A stretch of DNA of 64,000 nucleotides from Azospirillum brasilense (GCF_022023855.1 NZ_CP059449.1:1-64000), one strand, 5' to 3'; positions 17,960-31,350 are shown, counted from the first letter of the stretch. The notes: generated from the sequence alone by a model not told the origin. Translations and numbers: made by a program.

Positions 17960-18825
17960 TTCGACTCGGACGACGGTTCCGCCTCGCTTCCCGGCAGGCT
18001 GAACTCGACCAGTTGCAGGTGCTCGACCCGCGACAGATCGACGTTCGGCTGCACCCGGACGCCACGTTCACCGGCCGAGGACACCACGCCCACCGGCAGG
18101 CCCGGCGGGAACTGCCCGCCGTGACCGGAGGTGACCACCCGCTCGCCAACCTGCACCGGCGCTTCCGGCGGCAGGTAGAGGAGCCTGGTCTGGTCGGAGT
18201 TGTCGCCCGCCATCACCGCCCGCTGGCGCGAGCGCTCCAGAACCACGGGAATGCGCGTGTTGATGTCGGTCAGCAGGAGGACGCGGGCCGACCATTCCCC
18301 GACCTCGATCACCCGGCCGACCAGCCCGCTGCCGGCGATGGCCGCCTGCCCCTTGCGCACCCCGTCGCGGCGGCCGGCGGTGACCACCAGCGTGCGCAGG
18401 AAGGAGCTGCCCGGAGCGGCGATGACCCGCGCCGTGATGAAGGAGGACGACGGTTCTGGCGTCGCCTTGAGAAGGGAACGCAGGCTGATGTTCTCCGCCT
18501 CCAGCCGCAGCGCCGCCTGCTTCCACTGCAGCAGCCGCGCGTTCTCCGCTTTCAGCCGCTGGTTCTCTTCGAAGGCGTTCTGCACCTCGACCACCGACTC
18601 CACGACATGGGCGGCGGTGGCGGCGGGGCGGGAGATCGCGTCGAGGATCGGGGCGAAGGCGTCGGTCACCCGGGCGCGCGCGCTGTCCACCGACAACGCG
18701 TCGATCCGGCCCACCATCATCAGGGCGACGGAGGCGAGCACCAGCAACAGGAAGGAGAAGCGCTGGGCGAGCGCCCGCAAGGGGGCGGCGAGGCGCACGA
18801 CGGAACCGGAATTGCGAGGCTTCAC
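17956..18825 (-). CDS. mreC: rod-shape-determining protein MreC
   Basis: A 289-residue protein with a short cytosolic N-terminus and one membrane segment (about 20-40). A coiled coil follows (FEENQRLKAENARLLQWKQAALRLEAEN, about 85-115), then the beta-barrel domain with AGSGLVGRVIEVG and VTSGHGGQFPPGLPVGVV, all as in MreC. The start is GTG 18825 with only a weak ribosome site. It binds PBP2 in the periplasm and connects to MreB through MreD. It sits 90 bases after mreB. Confidence 0.94.
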   Translation of the reverse strand: MKPRNSGSVVRLAAPLRALAQRFSFLLLVLASVALMMVGRIDALSVDSARARVTDAFAPILDAISRPAATAAHVVESVVEVQNAFEENQRLKAENARLLQWKQAALRLEAENISLRSLLKATPEPSSSFITARVIAAPGSSFLRTLVVTAGRRDGVRKGQAAIAGSGLVGRVIEVGEWSARVLLLTDINTRIPVVLERSRQRAVMAGDNSDQTRLLYLPPEAPVQVGERVVTSGHGGQFPPGLPVGVVSSAGERGVRVQPNVDLSRVEHLQLVEFSLPGSEAEPSSESK

Positions 18826-18915
18826 AGGATCATCCCGTCCAGGTACGCGATCCGCCCCCGGCTACGCCGGCGAATGGACGTACCACCGGGGGAACCCAAG
18901 CGAGCAATACACCAA

Positions 18916-20421
<1,506 letters not shown>

Positions 20422-20964
20422 TCAATGATGGTCGGATTTCGCCGCTTCCGCGGCCTTCATCTTGGCCCCGTGATGATCGCCTTCCAGCCGGTCCATCAGG
20501 GCGAGCAGGACGCCCGACACCACGAAGGTCATGTGGACGATGACCATCCACATCAGGTTCTCCTTGCCGGTGTTGTCGATGTTCATGAAGCCCTTCAGCA
20601 GATGGATGCCGGAGATCGCCACGATGGAGGCGATCAGCTTCAGCTTCAGTCCGCCGAAATCGACCTTGCCCATCCAGTCCGGGCGGTCCTTGTGGTCGGC
20701 AACGTCGATTTTGGACACGAAGTTCTCGTATCCCGAAAAGATCACCATCAGCAGCAGGTTGCCGGCCAGCGACAGGTCGATCAGCGTCAGCACGGCCAGC
20801 AGCACGTCCTTTTCCTGCATTTCCAGCACATGCGGAACGATGTGGAAAATCTCCTGCGTGAACTTCGCCAGCAGAAGCACCAGCGACACGACGAGCCCCA
20901 GATAGAAGGGGGCAAGCAGCCAGCGGCTGGCGAAAATGATCTGTTCGAAACGGCGTTCGATCAT
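20422..20964 (-). CDS. YqhA/UPF0114 family membrane protein
   Basis: A 180-residue protein matching the TIGR00645/UPF0114 (YqhA) family: MIERRFEQIIFASRWLLAPFYLGL at the start, a central LIDLSLAGNLLLMVIFSGYENFVSKID and a third region KLIASIVAISGIHLLKGFMNI, giving about four membrane segments. The C-terminal HHGAKMKAAEAAKSDHH tail is charged. Biochemical function is undefined in the family. The gene is divergent from phoU with a 183-base spacer. Confidence 0.9.
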   Translation of the reverse strand: MIERRFEQIIFASRWLLAPFYLGLVVSLVLLLAKFTQEIFHIVPHVLEMQEKDVLLAVLTLIDLSLAGNLLLMVIFSGYENFVSKIDVADHKDRPDWMGKVDFGGLKLKLIASIVAISGIHLLKGFMNIDNTGKENLMWMVIVHMTFVVSGVLLALMDRLEGDHHGAKMKAAEAAKSDHH

Positions 20965-21147
20965 GACGGTCGGCGTCCGTGATTGGTCATAAGGGGTAGC
21001 AGCGCCGGACTCTTGCCATTTCGCAGATGCGAAATCAACCGTTCCCATGCCGCGTCCGCCACACGGGATTGTTGGAAGAAAGCTGGTTCGCGACGCCACG
21101 AAACGGTAACGTCCCGGCCGTCCGCCGCACCGATAAGGCCCGCCCCC

Positions 21148-21852
21148 ATGAAGAACCCCGCCCCGCACATCGTCACCGCGTTCGAAGACGCCATGAAGCG
21201 GCTGAAGGCCAGCATCGTGCAGATGGCCGGGGCGGCGGAAACCCAGCTCGACGGCGCGTTGACCTGCCTGACCCAGCGCAACCCGGAGCAGGCCCGCGCC
21301 ATCGTGGAGTCCGACGCGCGCCTCGACAGCTACGAGCATGAAATCGAGGCGAACTGCATGCGCATGTTGGTGCTGCGCCAGCCCGTGGCCGACGACTTGC
21401 GCGAGGTGATCGCCGCCCTGAAGATCGCCGGCAATCTGGAGCGCGTGGGCGACCACGCCGCCAACACCGCCCGCCGCGCCGTCGCCGTGGCGGAGTTCCC
21501 CGAGTCCCCGGCGATGAGCACCCTGCCCAACCTGGGCCGCCTGGTGCGCCAGCGCCTGACCACCGCGGTGGACGCCTATGTGGACGGCGACGTCGAGCTG
21601 GCGCTGCGCGTCTGGCGCACCGACGACGAGGTGGACGCGCTCTACACCAGCCTGTGCGAGAGCATCAACCAGTCGGCGGCCCGCCTGCCGGAGATGTTCA
21701 CCGCCCACATGCACCTGCTGTTCATCGCCAAGAGCCTGGAGCGCATCGGCGACCACGCGACCAACATCGCGGAGGTGGTGCATTTCGTGCACACCGGCCG
21801 GCCGCTGCTCGACGAGCGGCCCAAGGCGGACCGGTCGCGGGGGGATGTGTGA
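21148..21852 (+). CDS. phoU: PhoU-type phosphate signalling regulator
   Basis: A 234-residue all-helical protein with two PhoU repeats. Each carries the metal-binding E/D pattern: IAALKIAGNLERVGDHAANTARR (about residues 90-112) and LLFIAKSLERIGDHATNIAEVV (about 190-212). PhoU links Pst phosphate transport with PhoR/PhoB signalling. No pst, phoR or phoB genes are present here, so this copy is an orphan in the window. ATG 21148 has AAGG about 9 bases upstream. Confidence 0.92.
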   Translation: MKNPAPHIVTAFEDAMKRLKASIVQMAGAAETQLDGALTCLTQRNPEQARAIVESDARLDSYEHEIEANCMRMLVLRQPVADDLREVIAALKIAGNLERVGDHAANTARRAVAVAEFPESPAMSTLPNLGRLVRQRLTTAVDAYVDGDVELALRVWRTDDEVDALYTSLCESINQSAARLPEMFTAHMHLLFIAKSLERIGDHATNIAEVVHFVHTGRPLLDERPKADRSRGDV

Positions 21853-21866
21853 GGTTGCTGCGACGC

Positions 21867-21954
21867 TTGCCCCCACCCTGACCCTCCTCCGCTTCGCAGG
21901 GGAGGGAATTTTCTCCTCCCCCTGCGAAGCGGGGGGAGGCCGGGAGGGGGGCAA
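21867..21954. repeat. GC-rich extragenic palindromic element, copy 2
   Basis: Outer arms TTGCCCCCACCCTGACCCTCC and GGAGGCCGGGAGGGGGGCAA surround a perfect inner pair, CTCCGCTTCGCAGGGGAGG with its near-complement CCTCCCCCTGCGAAGCGGGG. It lies between convergent phoU and ilvC, just before a strong terminator hairpin. It belongs to the same family as the copies at 10862, 31845, 35401, 39073 and 58092. Confidence 0.75.
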
Positions 21955-21980
21955 TCCAATGCAGAACTCTCCAAAAAACG

Positions 21981-22008
21981 AAAAAGCGCGCCTTACGGCG
22001 CGCTTTTC
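21981..22008. terminator. bidirectional intrinsic terminator, phoU/ilvC
   Basis: A perfect 11-bp stem AAAAGCGCGCC / GGCGCGCTTTT with a TTAC loop, flanked by A-runs on the left and T-runs on the right. It can therefore end transcripts arriving from both phoU (plus) and ilvC (minus). Confidence 0.88.
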
Positions 22009-22029
22009 CATTTCCAGTCCAGGAACCGA

Positions 22030-23131
<1,102 letters not shown>

Positions 23132-23224
23132 GCACAAGACTGTTCGGCAGACCTGCAAAAGGACGGCGGGCTGGGTCGTCTCCCTGTCATGGGTAGCCTC
23201 ATGGCCCGCCGTTAAGGGCCGGGA

Positions 23225-23731
23225 TCAGAACCCGGTAGCTCCCTTCGACATGGCGACGACGCCGGTGCGGCTGGCCTCGACGAGGCCGAGCTGGGCCATC
23301 AGCCCGACGAAATCGTCGACCTCCGCCGTCGTGCCGGTCAGTTCGAACACGAAGGAGGTCAGGGTGGCGTCCACGACCTTCGCCTTGAAGATGTCGGCCA
23401 GGCGCAGCGCCTCGATGCGGCGCTCCCCGGTGCCAGCGACCTTGACCAGCGCCAGCTCGCGCTCCACCGACGGCCCCTCGTCCGTCAGGTCGTGCACCTT
23501 GTGCACCGGCACGAGCCGGTCGAGCTGGGCCTTGATCTGCTCCACCACCATGCGGGTGCCGGAGGTGACCAGGGTGATGCGCGACAGGTGGTCGGCGTTG
23601 TTCACCTCCGCCACCGTCAGGCTTTCGATGTTGTAGCCGCGGCCCGAGAACAGGCCGATGACGCGGGCCAGCACGCCCGGCTCGTTGTCCACCAGCACGG
23701 CGATGGTGTGCTTCTCGATCTTCTCTTCCAC
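23225..23731 (-). CDS. ilvH: acetolactate synthase small (regulatory) subunit
   Basis: A 168-residue regulatory subunit with an N-terminal ACT domain (HTIAVLVDNEPGVLARVIGLFSGRGYNIESL), the site of valine feedback binding in this family, and a C-terminal ACT-like half. The start is GTG 23731 with GGAG 8 bases upstream. It lies 50 bases after the large-subunit gene, and the two products form the acetohydroxyacid synthase holoenzyme. The alternative symbol is ilvN. Confidence 0.95.
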   Translation of the reverse strand: MEEKIEKHTIAVLVDNEPGVLARVIGLFSGRGYNIESLTVAEVNNADHLSRITLVTSGTRMVVEQIKAQLDRLVPVHKVHDLTDEGPSVERELALVKVAGTGERRIEALRLADIFKAKVVDATLTSFVFELTGTTAEVDDFVGLMAQLGLVEASRTGVVAMSKGATGF

Positions 23732-23781
23732 GATCCGTACTCCGCCAGAGGGCCTTCAACCGTTCGTCTTGGTCGCCGCGA

Positions 23782-25545
<1,764 letters not shown>

Positions 25546-25666
25546 AGCTCACGACCTTCCAATGGGGGCCCCTCTTTTCACGGGCGGCCCTGTTCCTTCT
25601 CAAACCCCGGCGATGGCCTGCTGGGAAAACAAGGGGTTATCCCCAAAGGCGAAGGCCGGGACCGGC

Positions 25667-25696
25667 AAACTAGACAATCCGCCAGTCCTTGGTCAA
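25667..25696 (-). promoter_or_regulatory. predicted sigma-70-type promoter of ilvIH
   Basis: On the minus strand TTGACC (25691-25696) and TAGTTT (25667-25672) are separated by 18 bases, about 120 bases before the ilvI start codon. This leaves an untranslated leader of roughly 115 bases. Confidence 0.4.
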
Positions 25697-25796
25697 CCCA
25701 TTTTGCGAATGATCGAAAAGATTTTTTGCCGCAGTTTTTCCAAATATTTCGCAAGCTGGAAAGACCGCCCTCCCCGCAAAGCCGCCCGCAAACGCG

Positions 25797-25831
25797 AACG
25801 GCCTGCCCCGCGGGTGCGGAGGCAGGCCGTT
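25797..25831. terminator. stem-loop downstream of the aminotransferase gene
   Basis: A perfect 11-bp stem AACGGCCTGCC / GGCAGGCCGTT with a 13-base loop. On the minus strand it follows the aminotransferase stop by 19 bases, but only a weak T-stretch (CGTTTGC) comes after it, so termination may be inefficient or the hairpin may stabilise the 3' end. Confidence 0.55.
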
Positions 25832-25849
25832 GCGCGAGGACTGGCGAAG

Positions 25850-27064
25850 TTAAGCCGCGACGGTCTGAAGCAGACCGCAGAGGCGGCGGATGCCTTCGCG
25901 GATGCGCTCCGGGTTGTTGTTGGAGAAGCTGAGGCGCAGCGTGTTCTTGCCCGAGCGGTCGGCGTGGAAGGCCGAGCCGGGGACGAAGGCGACGTTGGCG
26001 TCCTTGATGGCGCGGGCCAGCAGGTCCACCCCGTCGGTGCCCTCCGGCAGCTCGATCCAGACGAACATGCCGCCTTCCGGCTTGGTCCAGGTCACCCCGG
26101 CCGGGGCGAACTCGTCCAGCGCGGTCAGCATGGCGTCGCGGCGCTCCTTGTAGGCGGCGCGCAGGCGGCGGATGTGGCTGTCGAAGTTCTGCGACACCAC
26201 GTCGTGCAGCACGATCTGGTTGATGGTGCTGGTGTGCAGGTCGCCGGCCTGCTTCATCAGAACCAGCCGGTTGATGACCTCGGCCGGGCCGTTGATCCAG
26301 CCCACGCGCAGCGCCGGCACCATCGTCTTGGAGAAGGAGCCGCAGAAAAGCACGTTGGTGATCTTGCCGCCGTTGCGGGCGGCGTCCAGCGCGACGATGG
26401 ACGGGATCGGCTCACCCTCGTAGCGCAGCTCGGTGTAGGCGGCGTCCTCGACGATCGGCACGCCGTGCTTGGCGCAGAGGTCGAGCAGCGCTTCGCGGCG
26501 GGCCAGCGAGATCGTCGTGCCGTTGGGGTTCTGGAAGTCGGGGACGAGGTAGAAGAACTTCGGCTTCTGCTCCAGCGCCGCCTCAACGGCGGCGAGGTCC
26601 GGCCCCTCGGCGTCGCCGGGAACGGAAAGATACTGCGGCTCGTAGGGCGAAAAGGCCTGGAGCGCGCCGAGATAGGTCGGGCGGGTCACCAAGATCTTCT
26701 CGCCCGGCCCGATCAGCAGCTTGCCGACGAACTCCAGCGCCTGCTGCGACCCGCTGGTCACCAGCACCTCGTCCAGCCCGGCCTGGATGCCGCGGCGGCC
26801 CAGATAGGCGCAGATCCACTCGCGCAGCGGCGTGAAGCCCTCGCTGATGGTGTATTGAAGCGCGCCGCCGGCCCCGCTGTTGGACTGGAAGATCTTCTCA
26901 TAGGCGCGGGCGATGGCCGCGGTCGGGAAGAAATCGGGGTCCGGGATGCCCCCGGCGAAGGAGATGATTTCCGGCCGTTCGAGCAGCTTCAGCAGCTCCC
27001 GGATTTCCGAGGCTCCCATACCGGCGACGCGACCGGCAAACACGTTTCCCCAATCGACCGTCAC
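25850..27064 (-). CDS. PLP-dependent aminotransferase, class I/II (2-aminoadipate/aromatic-type)
   Basis: A 404-residue fold-type I aminotransferase. It shows ISFAGGIPDPDFFP near the start, LQYTISEGFTPLREW, the cofactor-stacking region LVTSGSQQALEFVGKLL, PDFQNPNGTTIS, and the PLP lysine in CGSFSKTMVPALRVGW. The C-terminus has the substrate-carboxylate Arg in NTLRLSFSNNNPE. The pattern resembles LysN/Aro8 relatives. GTG 27064 is chosen because AGGAGG stands 7 bases upstream; the in-frame TTG 27070 is too close to that site. Upstream miaA ends 18 bases away. A role in leucine or aromatic transamination is plausible but unproven. Confidence 0.85.
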   Translation of the reverse strand: MTVDWGNVFAGRVAGMGASEIRELLKLLERPEIISFAGGIPDPDFFPTAAIARAYEKIFQSNSGAGGALQYTISEGFTPLREWICAYLGRRGIQAGLDEVLVTSGSQQALEFVGKLLIGPGEKILVTRPTYLGALQAFSPYEPQYLSVPGDAEGPDLAAVEAALEQKPKFFYLVPDFQNPNGTTISLARREALLDLCAKHGVPIVEDAAYTELRYEGEPIPSIVALDAARNGGKITNVLFCGSFSKTMVPALRVGWINGPAEVINRLVLMKQAGDLHTSTINQIVLHDVVSQNFDSHIRRLRAAYKERRDAMLTALDEFAPAGVTWTKPEGGMFVWIELPEGTDGVDLLARAIKDANVAFVPGSAFHADRSGKNTLRLSFSNNNPERIREGIRRLCGLLQTVAA

Positions 27065-27082
27065 TTTCAATCCTCCTGAGGG

Positions 27083-28075
27083 TCAACGACGCAACGTCGT
27101 TTCAAGATAGGTCAGTATTGCTTCACTAAGTGGTCTTGTGTAGAGCGAATTGATCGTATGGCAGCCATGCAGAGCGGAAGCCGGAGGCCGCGCCGCGAGC
27201 TGGTGGCGGAACCATGTGACCTGCCGCTTCGCGTAGCGGCGCGTCGATTGCTGAGCCAGCGCAATGGCTTCGTCGAGCGTCAGCGCGCCGCGCAGATGGT
27301 CGCGCAGTTCCGGCACGCCCAGCGCCTTCATCGCCGGCAGGTCGGGGTCGAGGCCGAGCGCGTCGAGCCGCCGCACCTCCTCCAGCGCCCCCTGCCCCAT
27401 CATCACGCGGAAGCGGCGGTCGCAGTTGGCGTAGAGCGCGTCGCGCGGCGGGTCGATCACCAGCACGGAAAAGGCCAGCCCCTCCGGCGCGCCCTCGGCG
27501 CGCTGGGTCTGCCAGTGGGTCAGCGGATGGCCGGTGGCCTCCAGCACCTCCCAGGCGCGGGTCAGGCGGGTGGTGTCGCCGGGGTTCAGCTTGGCCGAGG
27601 CCGGGTCGCGACGCAGCAGTTCCTCGCGGAACGCCTCGCCGCCCAGGTCCCGCAAGCGGGCGTGGGCGGCCTTGCGGACCTCATCCGGGACGGCGGGAAC
27701 GGCGCTCAAGCCTTCCATCAGCGTGCGCAGGTAGAGGCCGGTGCCGCCGACGATGATGGGCAGGCGCCCGGCGGCGTGCGCCGCGGCGATCTCGGCCAGC
27801 GCCATGTCGCGCCAGCGCGCTGCGGAGCCGCGCTCCGCCGCCGGCAGCACGCCGTAGAGCCGGTGCGGGGCCAGCGCCAGATCCTCTGCCCCCGGACGGG
27901 CGGTCAGCACGTCCAACTCGGCGTAGAGCTGCATGCTGTCGGCGTTGATGACCGTGCCGTTGCGCGCCAGGGCGATGTCGAGCGCCATGCCCGACTTGCC
28001 CGACGCCGTCGGGCCGCCGATCACCACCACATGCCGGTGCTGCACATCCCGGTTGCGCGGGCTGTCCTCTGCCAT
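27083..28075 (-). CDS. miaA: tRNA dimethylallyltransferase
   Basis: Transfers a dimethylallyl group to N6 of A37 in tRNAs reading UNN codons. The 330-residue protein has the P-loop GGPTASGKS (about 20-28), INADSMQLYAELDVLTARP, and PIIVGGTGLYLRTLMEGLS, all family signatures, plus the C-terminal RRYAKRQVTWFRHQ motif. It is probably co-transcribed with the downstream aminotransferase gene (18-base gap). Confidence 0.95.
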   Translation of the reverse strand: MAEDSPRNRDVQHRHVVVIGGPTASGKSGMALDIALARNGTVINADSMQLYAELDVLTARPGAEDLALAPHRLYGVLPAAERGSAARWRDMALAEIAAAHAAGRLPIIVGGTGLYLRTLMEGLSAVPAVPDEVRKAAHARLRDLGGEAFREELLRRDPASAKLNPGDTTRLTRAWEVLEATGHPLTHWQTQRAEGAPEGLAFSVLVIDPPRDALYANCDRRFRVMMGQGALEEVRRLDALGLDPDLPAMKALGVPELRDHLRGALTLDEAIALAQQSTRRYAKRQVTWFRHQLAARPPASALHGCHTINSLYTRPLSEAILTYLETTLRR

Positions 28076-28155
28076 GTCGCCTTGCCTGACGTTCCTCCGG
28101 CTACAGCGTATGGCAGGGGAAGGCTCGGCTTGGCAAGGACGACCGGTGTGGGGCC

Positions 28156-28647
28156 TCAGCGAACCGTGATCGTCCCGGTCATGCCGAGGCTGCTGTGCAG
28201 CGGTTCGTGGCAGGCCAGGTCATAGGTGCCGGCCTGGACCGGGATGAAGTCCACCACGTCGGTCTGGCCGGCGGGGATCTCCAGATTCACCAGGGCCGGC
28301 GTCTCGACGGCACCCTGCGCGGTGGTGACCCGCCACACCGCGATGGCCTTGAAGAAGCCTTCGGAGGTGAAGGTGTGCGCGACGGTCCCGCGGTTCTCCA
28401 GCGTCAGCCGGTAGGGCGTTCCCCGCTCGAAGGTCAGACGGTCGGGCTGGAACCGGAATTCGTCCAACTGCACGGTCACGGGGCGGGCCTGCGCCCAATC
28501 CACCGCCGAGACGCGCGCCGCCACGTCGCCGACATAGCCGGGCGGCGGGCGCTGCGCCAGATCGGTCCCGGCGCCGCATCCGGTCAGGAGGAACAAGGTG
28601 AGTGCGAGAATGGACGGGGTAAGAAGGGTGGCAGGCCGCTGGATCAT
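28156..28647 (-). CDS. cupredoxin-domain lipoprotein
   Basis: A 163-residue envelope protein. A lipoprotein signal with lipobox LLTGC gives lipidated Cys24. The mature part is a single cupredoxin/plastocyanin-like domain with a plausible type I copper site: His91 (VAHTF), Cys146, His151 and Met156 (ACHEPLHSSLGM). It is likely anchored to the periplasmic face as an electron carrier or copper-binding protein. No copper transport or respiratory gene is adjacent. It is divergent from serB. Confidence 0.75.
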   Translation of the reverse strand: MIQRPATLLTPSILALTLFLLTGCGAGTDLAQRPPPGYVGDVAARVSAVDWAQARPVTVQLDEFRFQPDRLTFERGTPYRLTLENRGTVAHTFTSEGFFKAIAVWRVTTAQGAVETPALVNLEIPAGQTDVVDFIPVQAGTYDLACHEPLHSSLGMTGTITVR

Positions 28648-28809
28648 GGACGAGCCCTCCGGCGATTTGAGCGGAAACGCGGCCGGAGGCTTCCGGGTCC
28701 CCGGCGCGGAATGTCTATGACGCTTGGCGGAGTGGGTTGGCGCAAACTCCCGGCTGTGCTAGGGAGCGCGCGCGCCCTTTCCCCACGGCTCTTCCAGGAT
28801 CGCCCCGCC

Positions 28810-29721
28810 ATGAGCGCTGTCGTTACGCTGATCGCCGCCGCCTCCGCCGTACTCGACGAGCAGGCCGTGCAGGCCGCCCGCGCGTCCCTGACCGCGCTGG
28901 GGGCCGACACCGCCAAGCCGGACTGGCTGGCGCCGGACCGCGCCTGCGACATCGTCGAGGAAGGGCTGGTCCCCGAGCAGGCCGAAGCCGCCGTGCGCCG
29001 CGCTCTGGCCAATCTTGCTCAAGACGGCCTCGCCATCGACGTCATCGCCCAGAAGCCGGGCAACCGGAAAAAGCGCCTGCTGGTCGCCGACATGGAATCG
29101 ACGATCATCGAGCAGGAGATGCTGGACGAGTTGGGCGATTACGTCGGGCTGAAGGACCACATCGCCGCGATCACCGCCCGCGCCATGAACGGCGAGATCG
29201 ACTTCAAGGGCGCGGTGCGCGAGCGGGTCGCCCTGCTGAAGGGCCTGAACGAGAGCGTCGTCGACGAGGTGTGGCAGCGCGCCACGCTGATGCCGGGTGC
29301 CAGGACACTGATCTCCACCATGCGCGCCAACGGGGCGACCTGCGTGCTGGTCTCCGGCGGCTTCCGCTGCTTCACGGAGCGGGTGCGCCAGTGGGTCGGC
29401 TTCGACGACGACCGCGGCAACGTGCTGGAGGTGGTCGACGGCCTCATGACCGGCGCGGTGGTCGAGCCGATCCTCGATAAGGACAGCAAGCTGGAGGCCC
29501 TGCTCGCCTACGCCGGGGAGCGCCACGTCCCGACCGTCGAGACCATGGCCGTCGGCGACGGCGCCAACGACCTGCCGATGCTGCTGGCCGCCGGGCTTGG
29601 CGTCGCCTTCCACGCCAAGCCGACGGTGGCCGCCCAGGCCCGCGCCCGCGTGGACCATGGCGACCTGACCGCCCTGCTGTTCGCCCAGGGCTACCGGATC
29701 GGGGAGTTCGTGGAGGGCTGA
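28810..29721 (+). CDS. serB: phosphoserine phosphatase
   Basis: The last step of serine synthesis. A 303-residue protein with an N-terminal ACT-like region (1-85) and a HAD domain. Motif I is ADMESTIIEQEMLDEL, with nucleophile Asp94 and Glu96 where most SerB proteins have Asp; motif II is VLVSGGF (Ser182); motif III/IV has MAVGDGANDLPML (249-258). The rest of the SerB architecture, including GEIDFKGAVRERVALLKGL, is intact. ATG 28810 is chosen by alignment to family length. Confidence 0.92.
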   Translation: MSAVVTLIAAASAVLDEQAVQAARASLTALGADTAKPDWLAPDRACDIVEEGLVPEQAEAAVRRALANLAQDGLAIDVIAQKPGNRKKRLLVADMESTIIEQEMLDELGDYVGLKDHIAAITARAMNGEIDFKGAVRERVALLKGLNESVVDEVWQRATLMPGARTLISTMRANGATCVLVSGGFRCFTERVRQWVGFDDDRGNVLEVVDGLMTGAVVEPILDKDSKLEALLAYAGERHVPTVETMAVGDGANDLPMLLAAGLGVAFHAKPTVAAQARARVDHGDLTALLFAQGYRIGEFVEG

Positions 29722-29764
29722 CCGCCCACCCATTACGGGCACGCCTCCGCAACCTCACAAAGCG

Positions 29765-29798
29765 AAAGGGCACCGGCGGTCTCCCGCCGGTGCCCTTT
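29765..29798. terminator. bidirectional intrinsic terminator, serB/degP
   Basis: A perfect 15-bp stem AAAGGGCACCGGCGG / CCGCCGGTGCCCTTT with a 4-base loop lies between convergent serB and degP. It has T-rich flanks on the right and A-rich flanks on the left, so it can serve both strands. Confidence 0.9.
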
Positions 29799-29820
29799 TC
29801 CTTTCGGGATAGCCCCCGGA

Positions 29821-31350
29821 TCAGCCCTGGCTGAGCGGGATGGCGACGAAGCGCAGGTCGCCGTGACGGTCCACCAGCAGCAGGATGGACTTTTTGCCCT
29901 GCTCCTTGGCCTTCTGGATCTTGGACGTCACGTCCTCCGGCTTGCGGACCTCCTCCTGGCCGACCTCGATGATGACGTCGCCGGCGCGGATACCCTTCTC
30001 CGACGCGGTGGAGTTGCCGGCCACCTCGGTCACCACGACGCCTTTCAGCTCGGGCTTGATCTCGAACTGCTGGCGCAGCTCGGGCGTGATGTTGGTCAGC
30101 TTCAGGCCCAGCGTCTCGGTCGGCTTCTGGGCCGGGGCCTGCTGAGGCTGGCGGCGCTGCTCCTCCGGATTGGCGGCGAGAAGGCCCGACTCTTCTGCGG
30201 CCTCAAGCTCGCCCACCTTCACCTGAAGCTGCTGCGACTTGCCCTTGCGCCACACCTCGATCGGGACGGCCTTGTCGATCGGCGTCTCGGCAACGACGCG
30301 CGGCAGGCGGCGCATCTCGTTGATTTCCTTGCCATCGAACTTGGTCACCACGTCGCCCGCCTGGATGCCGGCCTTGGCCGCCGGGCCGTTTGGGGTGATC
30401 GAGGCGACCAGCGCGCCCTTGTGGCCCTGCAGGCCCAGGCTCTCGGCGATCTCCGGGGTCACGCCCTGGATGCGCACGCCCAGCCAGCCGCGCCGCGTCT
30501 TGCCGTACTCGCGGAGCTGCGCGACCACCTGCTTGGCGAGGTTGGACGGGATGGCGAAGCCGATGCCGACCGAACCACCCGACGGCGAGAAGATCGCCGT
30601 GTTGATGCCGATGACCTCGCCGTTCAGGTTGAACATCGGGCCGCCGGAGTTGCCGCGGTTGATCGAGGCGTCGGTCTGCAGGAAGTCGTCGTAGGGGCCG
30701 GCGTTGATGTCGCGCTGACGGGCCGAGATGATGCCGGCGGTGACCGAACCACCCAGGCCGAACGGGTTGCCGATGGCCAGCACCCAGTCGCCCACGCGCA
30801 TGGCGTCCGAATCACCGAAGGGCACGGCGACCAGCGGGTGGCTGGTGTTGATCTTCAGCAGGGCGACGTCGGTCTTCGGGTCCTTGCCGATCAGCTCCGC
30901 CTTGATGTTGGTGTCGTCCTGCAGGATGACGGTGATCTCGTCGGCGTCCTGGATGACGTGGTTGTTGGTGACCACGTAGCCGTTCTTGGCGTCGATGATG
31001 AAGCCGGACCCGAGCGAAGTCGACTTGCGCGGCTGCTGCGGCTGGTCCTGCTGCTGACGGTCGAAGAAGTCGCGGAAGAACTCCTCGAACGGCGAGCCCG
31101 GCGGGAACTGCGGCATCTCGGGACGGGCGCCCTGCTGGCGCTGCGGCACCGCCTGGCTGGTGGAGATGTTGACCACGGCGGGCAGCAGCTTTTCCGACAG
31201 GTCGGCGAAGCTGGTCGGCGCCGGGCGCGACTGGGCCATGGCGGGGGTGCCGACGGCGGCGGACAGCCCCAACAGGAGAGCGGCGATCAGCGGCACGACG
31301 CGCAGACGGCGGCCGGATTCGGCGCGGTGGATGGGGTGGTTCGGGTTCAA
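29821..31350 (-). CDS. degP: periplasmic serine protease Do (DegP/HtrA)
   Basis: About 509 residues: a signal sequence (PLIAALLLGLSAAVGTPAMAQ), a trypsin-like domain with triad His131 (NNHVI), Asp161 (TDVALL) and Ser235 (RGNSGGP), and two PDZ domains. It degrades or refolds misfolded envelope proteins. The start is TTG 31350 (LNPNHPIHR), chosen because AGGGAGAG lies 5 bases upstream; another TTG at 31392 lacks such a site. It is downstream of hflK-hflC-DUF2065, a frequent arrangement in alphaproteobacteria. Confidence 0.94.
   Translation of the reverse strand: MNPNHPIHRAESGRRLRVVPLIAALLLGLSAAVGTPAMAQSRPAPTSFADLSEKLLPAVVNISTSQAVPQRQQGARPEMPQFPPGSPFEEFFRDFFDRQQQDQPQQPRKSTSLGSGFIIDAKNGYVVTNNHVIQDADEITVILQDDTNIKAELIGKDPKTDVALLKINTSHPLVAVPFGDSDAMRVGDWVLAIGNPFGLGGSVTAGIISARQRDINAGPYDDFLQTDASINRGNSGGPMFNLNGEVIGINTAIFSPSGGSVGIGFAIPSNLAKQVVAQLREYGKTRRGWLGVRIQGVTPEIAESLGLQGHKGALVASITPNGPAAKAGIQAGDVVTKFDGKEINEMRRLPRVVAETPIDKAVPIEVWRKGKSQQLQVKVGELEAAEESGLLAANPEEQRRQPQQAPAQKPTETLGLKLTNITPELRQQFEIKPELKGVVVTEVAGNSTASEKGIRAGDVIIEVGQEEVRKPEDVTSKIQKAKEQGKKSILLLVDRHGDLRFVAIPLSQG

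Larger units (their letters stand above)
25546..25849. other. gene-free region between ilvI and the aminotransferase
   Basis: It holds the ilvI 5' leader and promoter and the 3' end of the aminotransferase transcript. A small GGGGTTATCCCC palindrome lies in the ilvI leader near 25633-25644. I looked for a branched-chain-codon leader peptide and found none. A stem-loop at 25797-25831 is listed separately. Confidence 0.5.

Noticed and set aside
25546..25660. Possible branched-chain amino acid leader peptide controlling ilvI
   Set aside because: Short frames in the leader lack runs of Ile, Leu or Val codons, and no competing terminator hairpin precedes ilvI.
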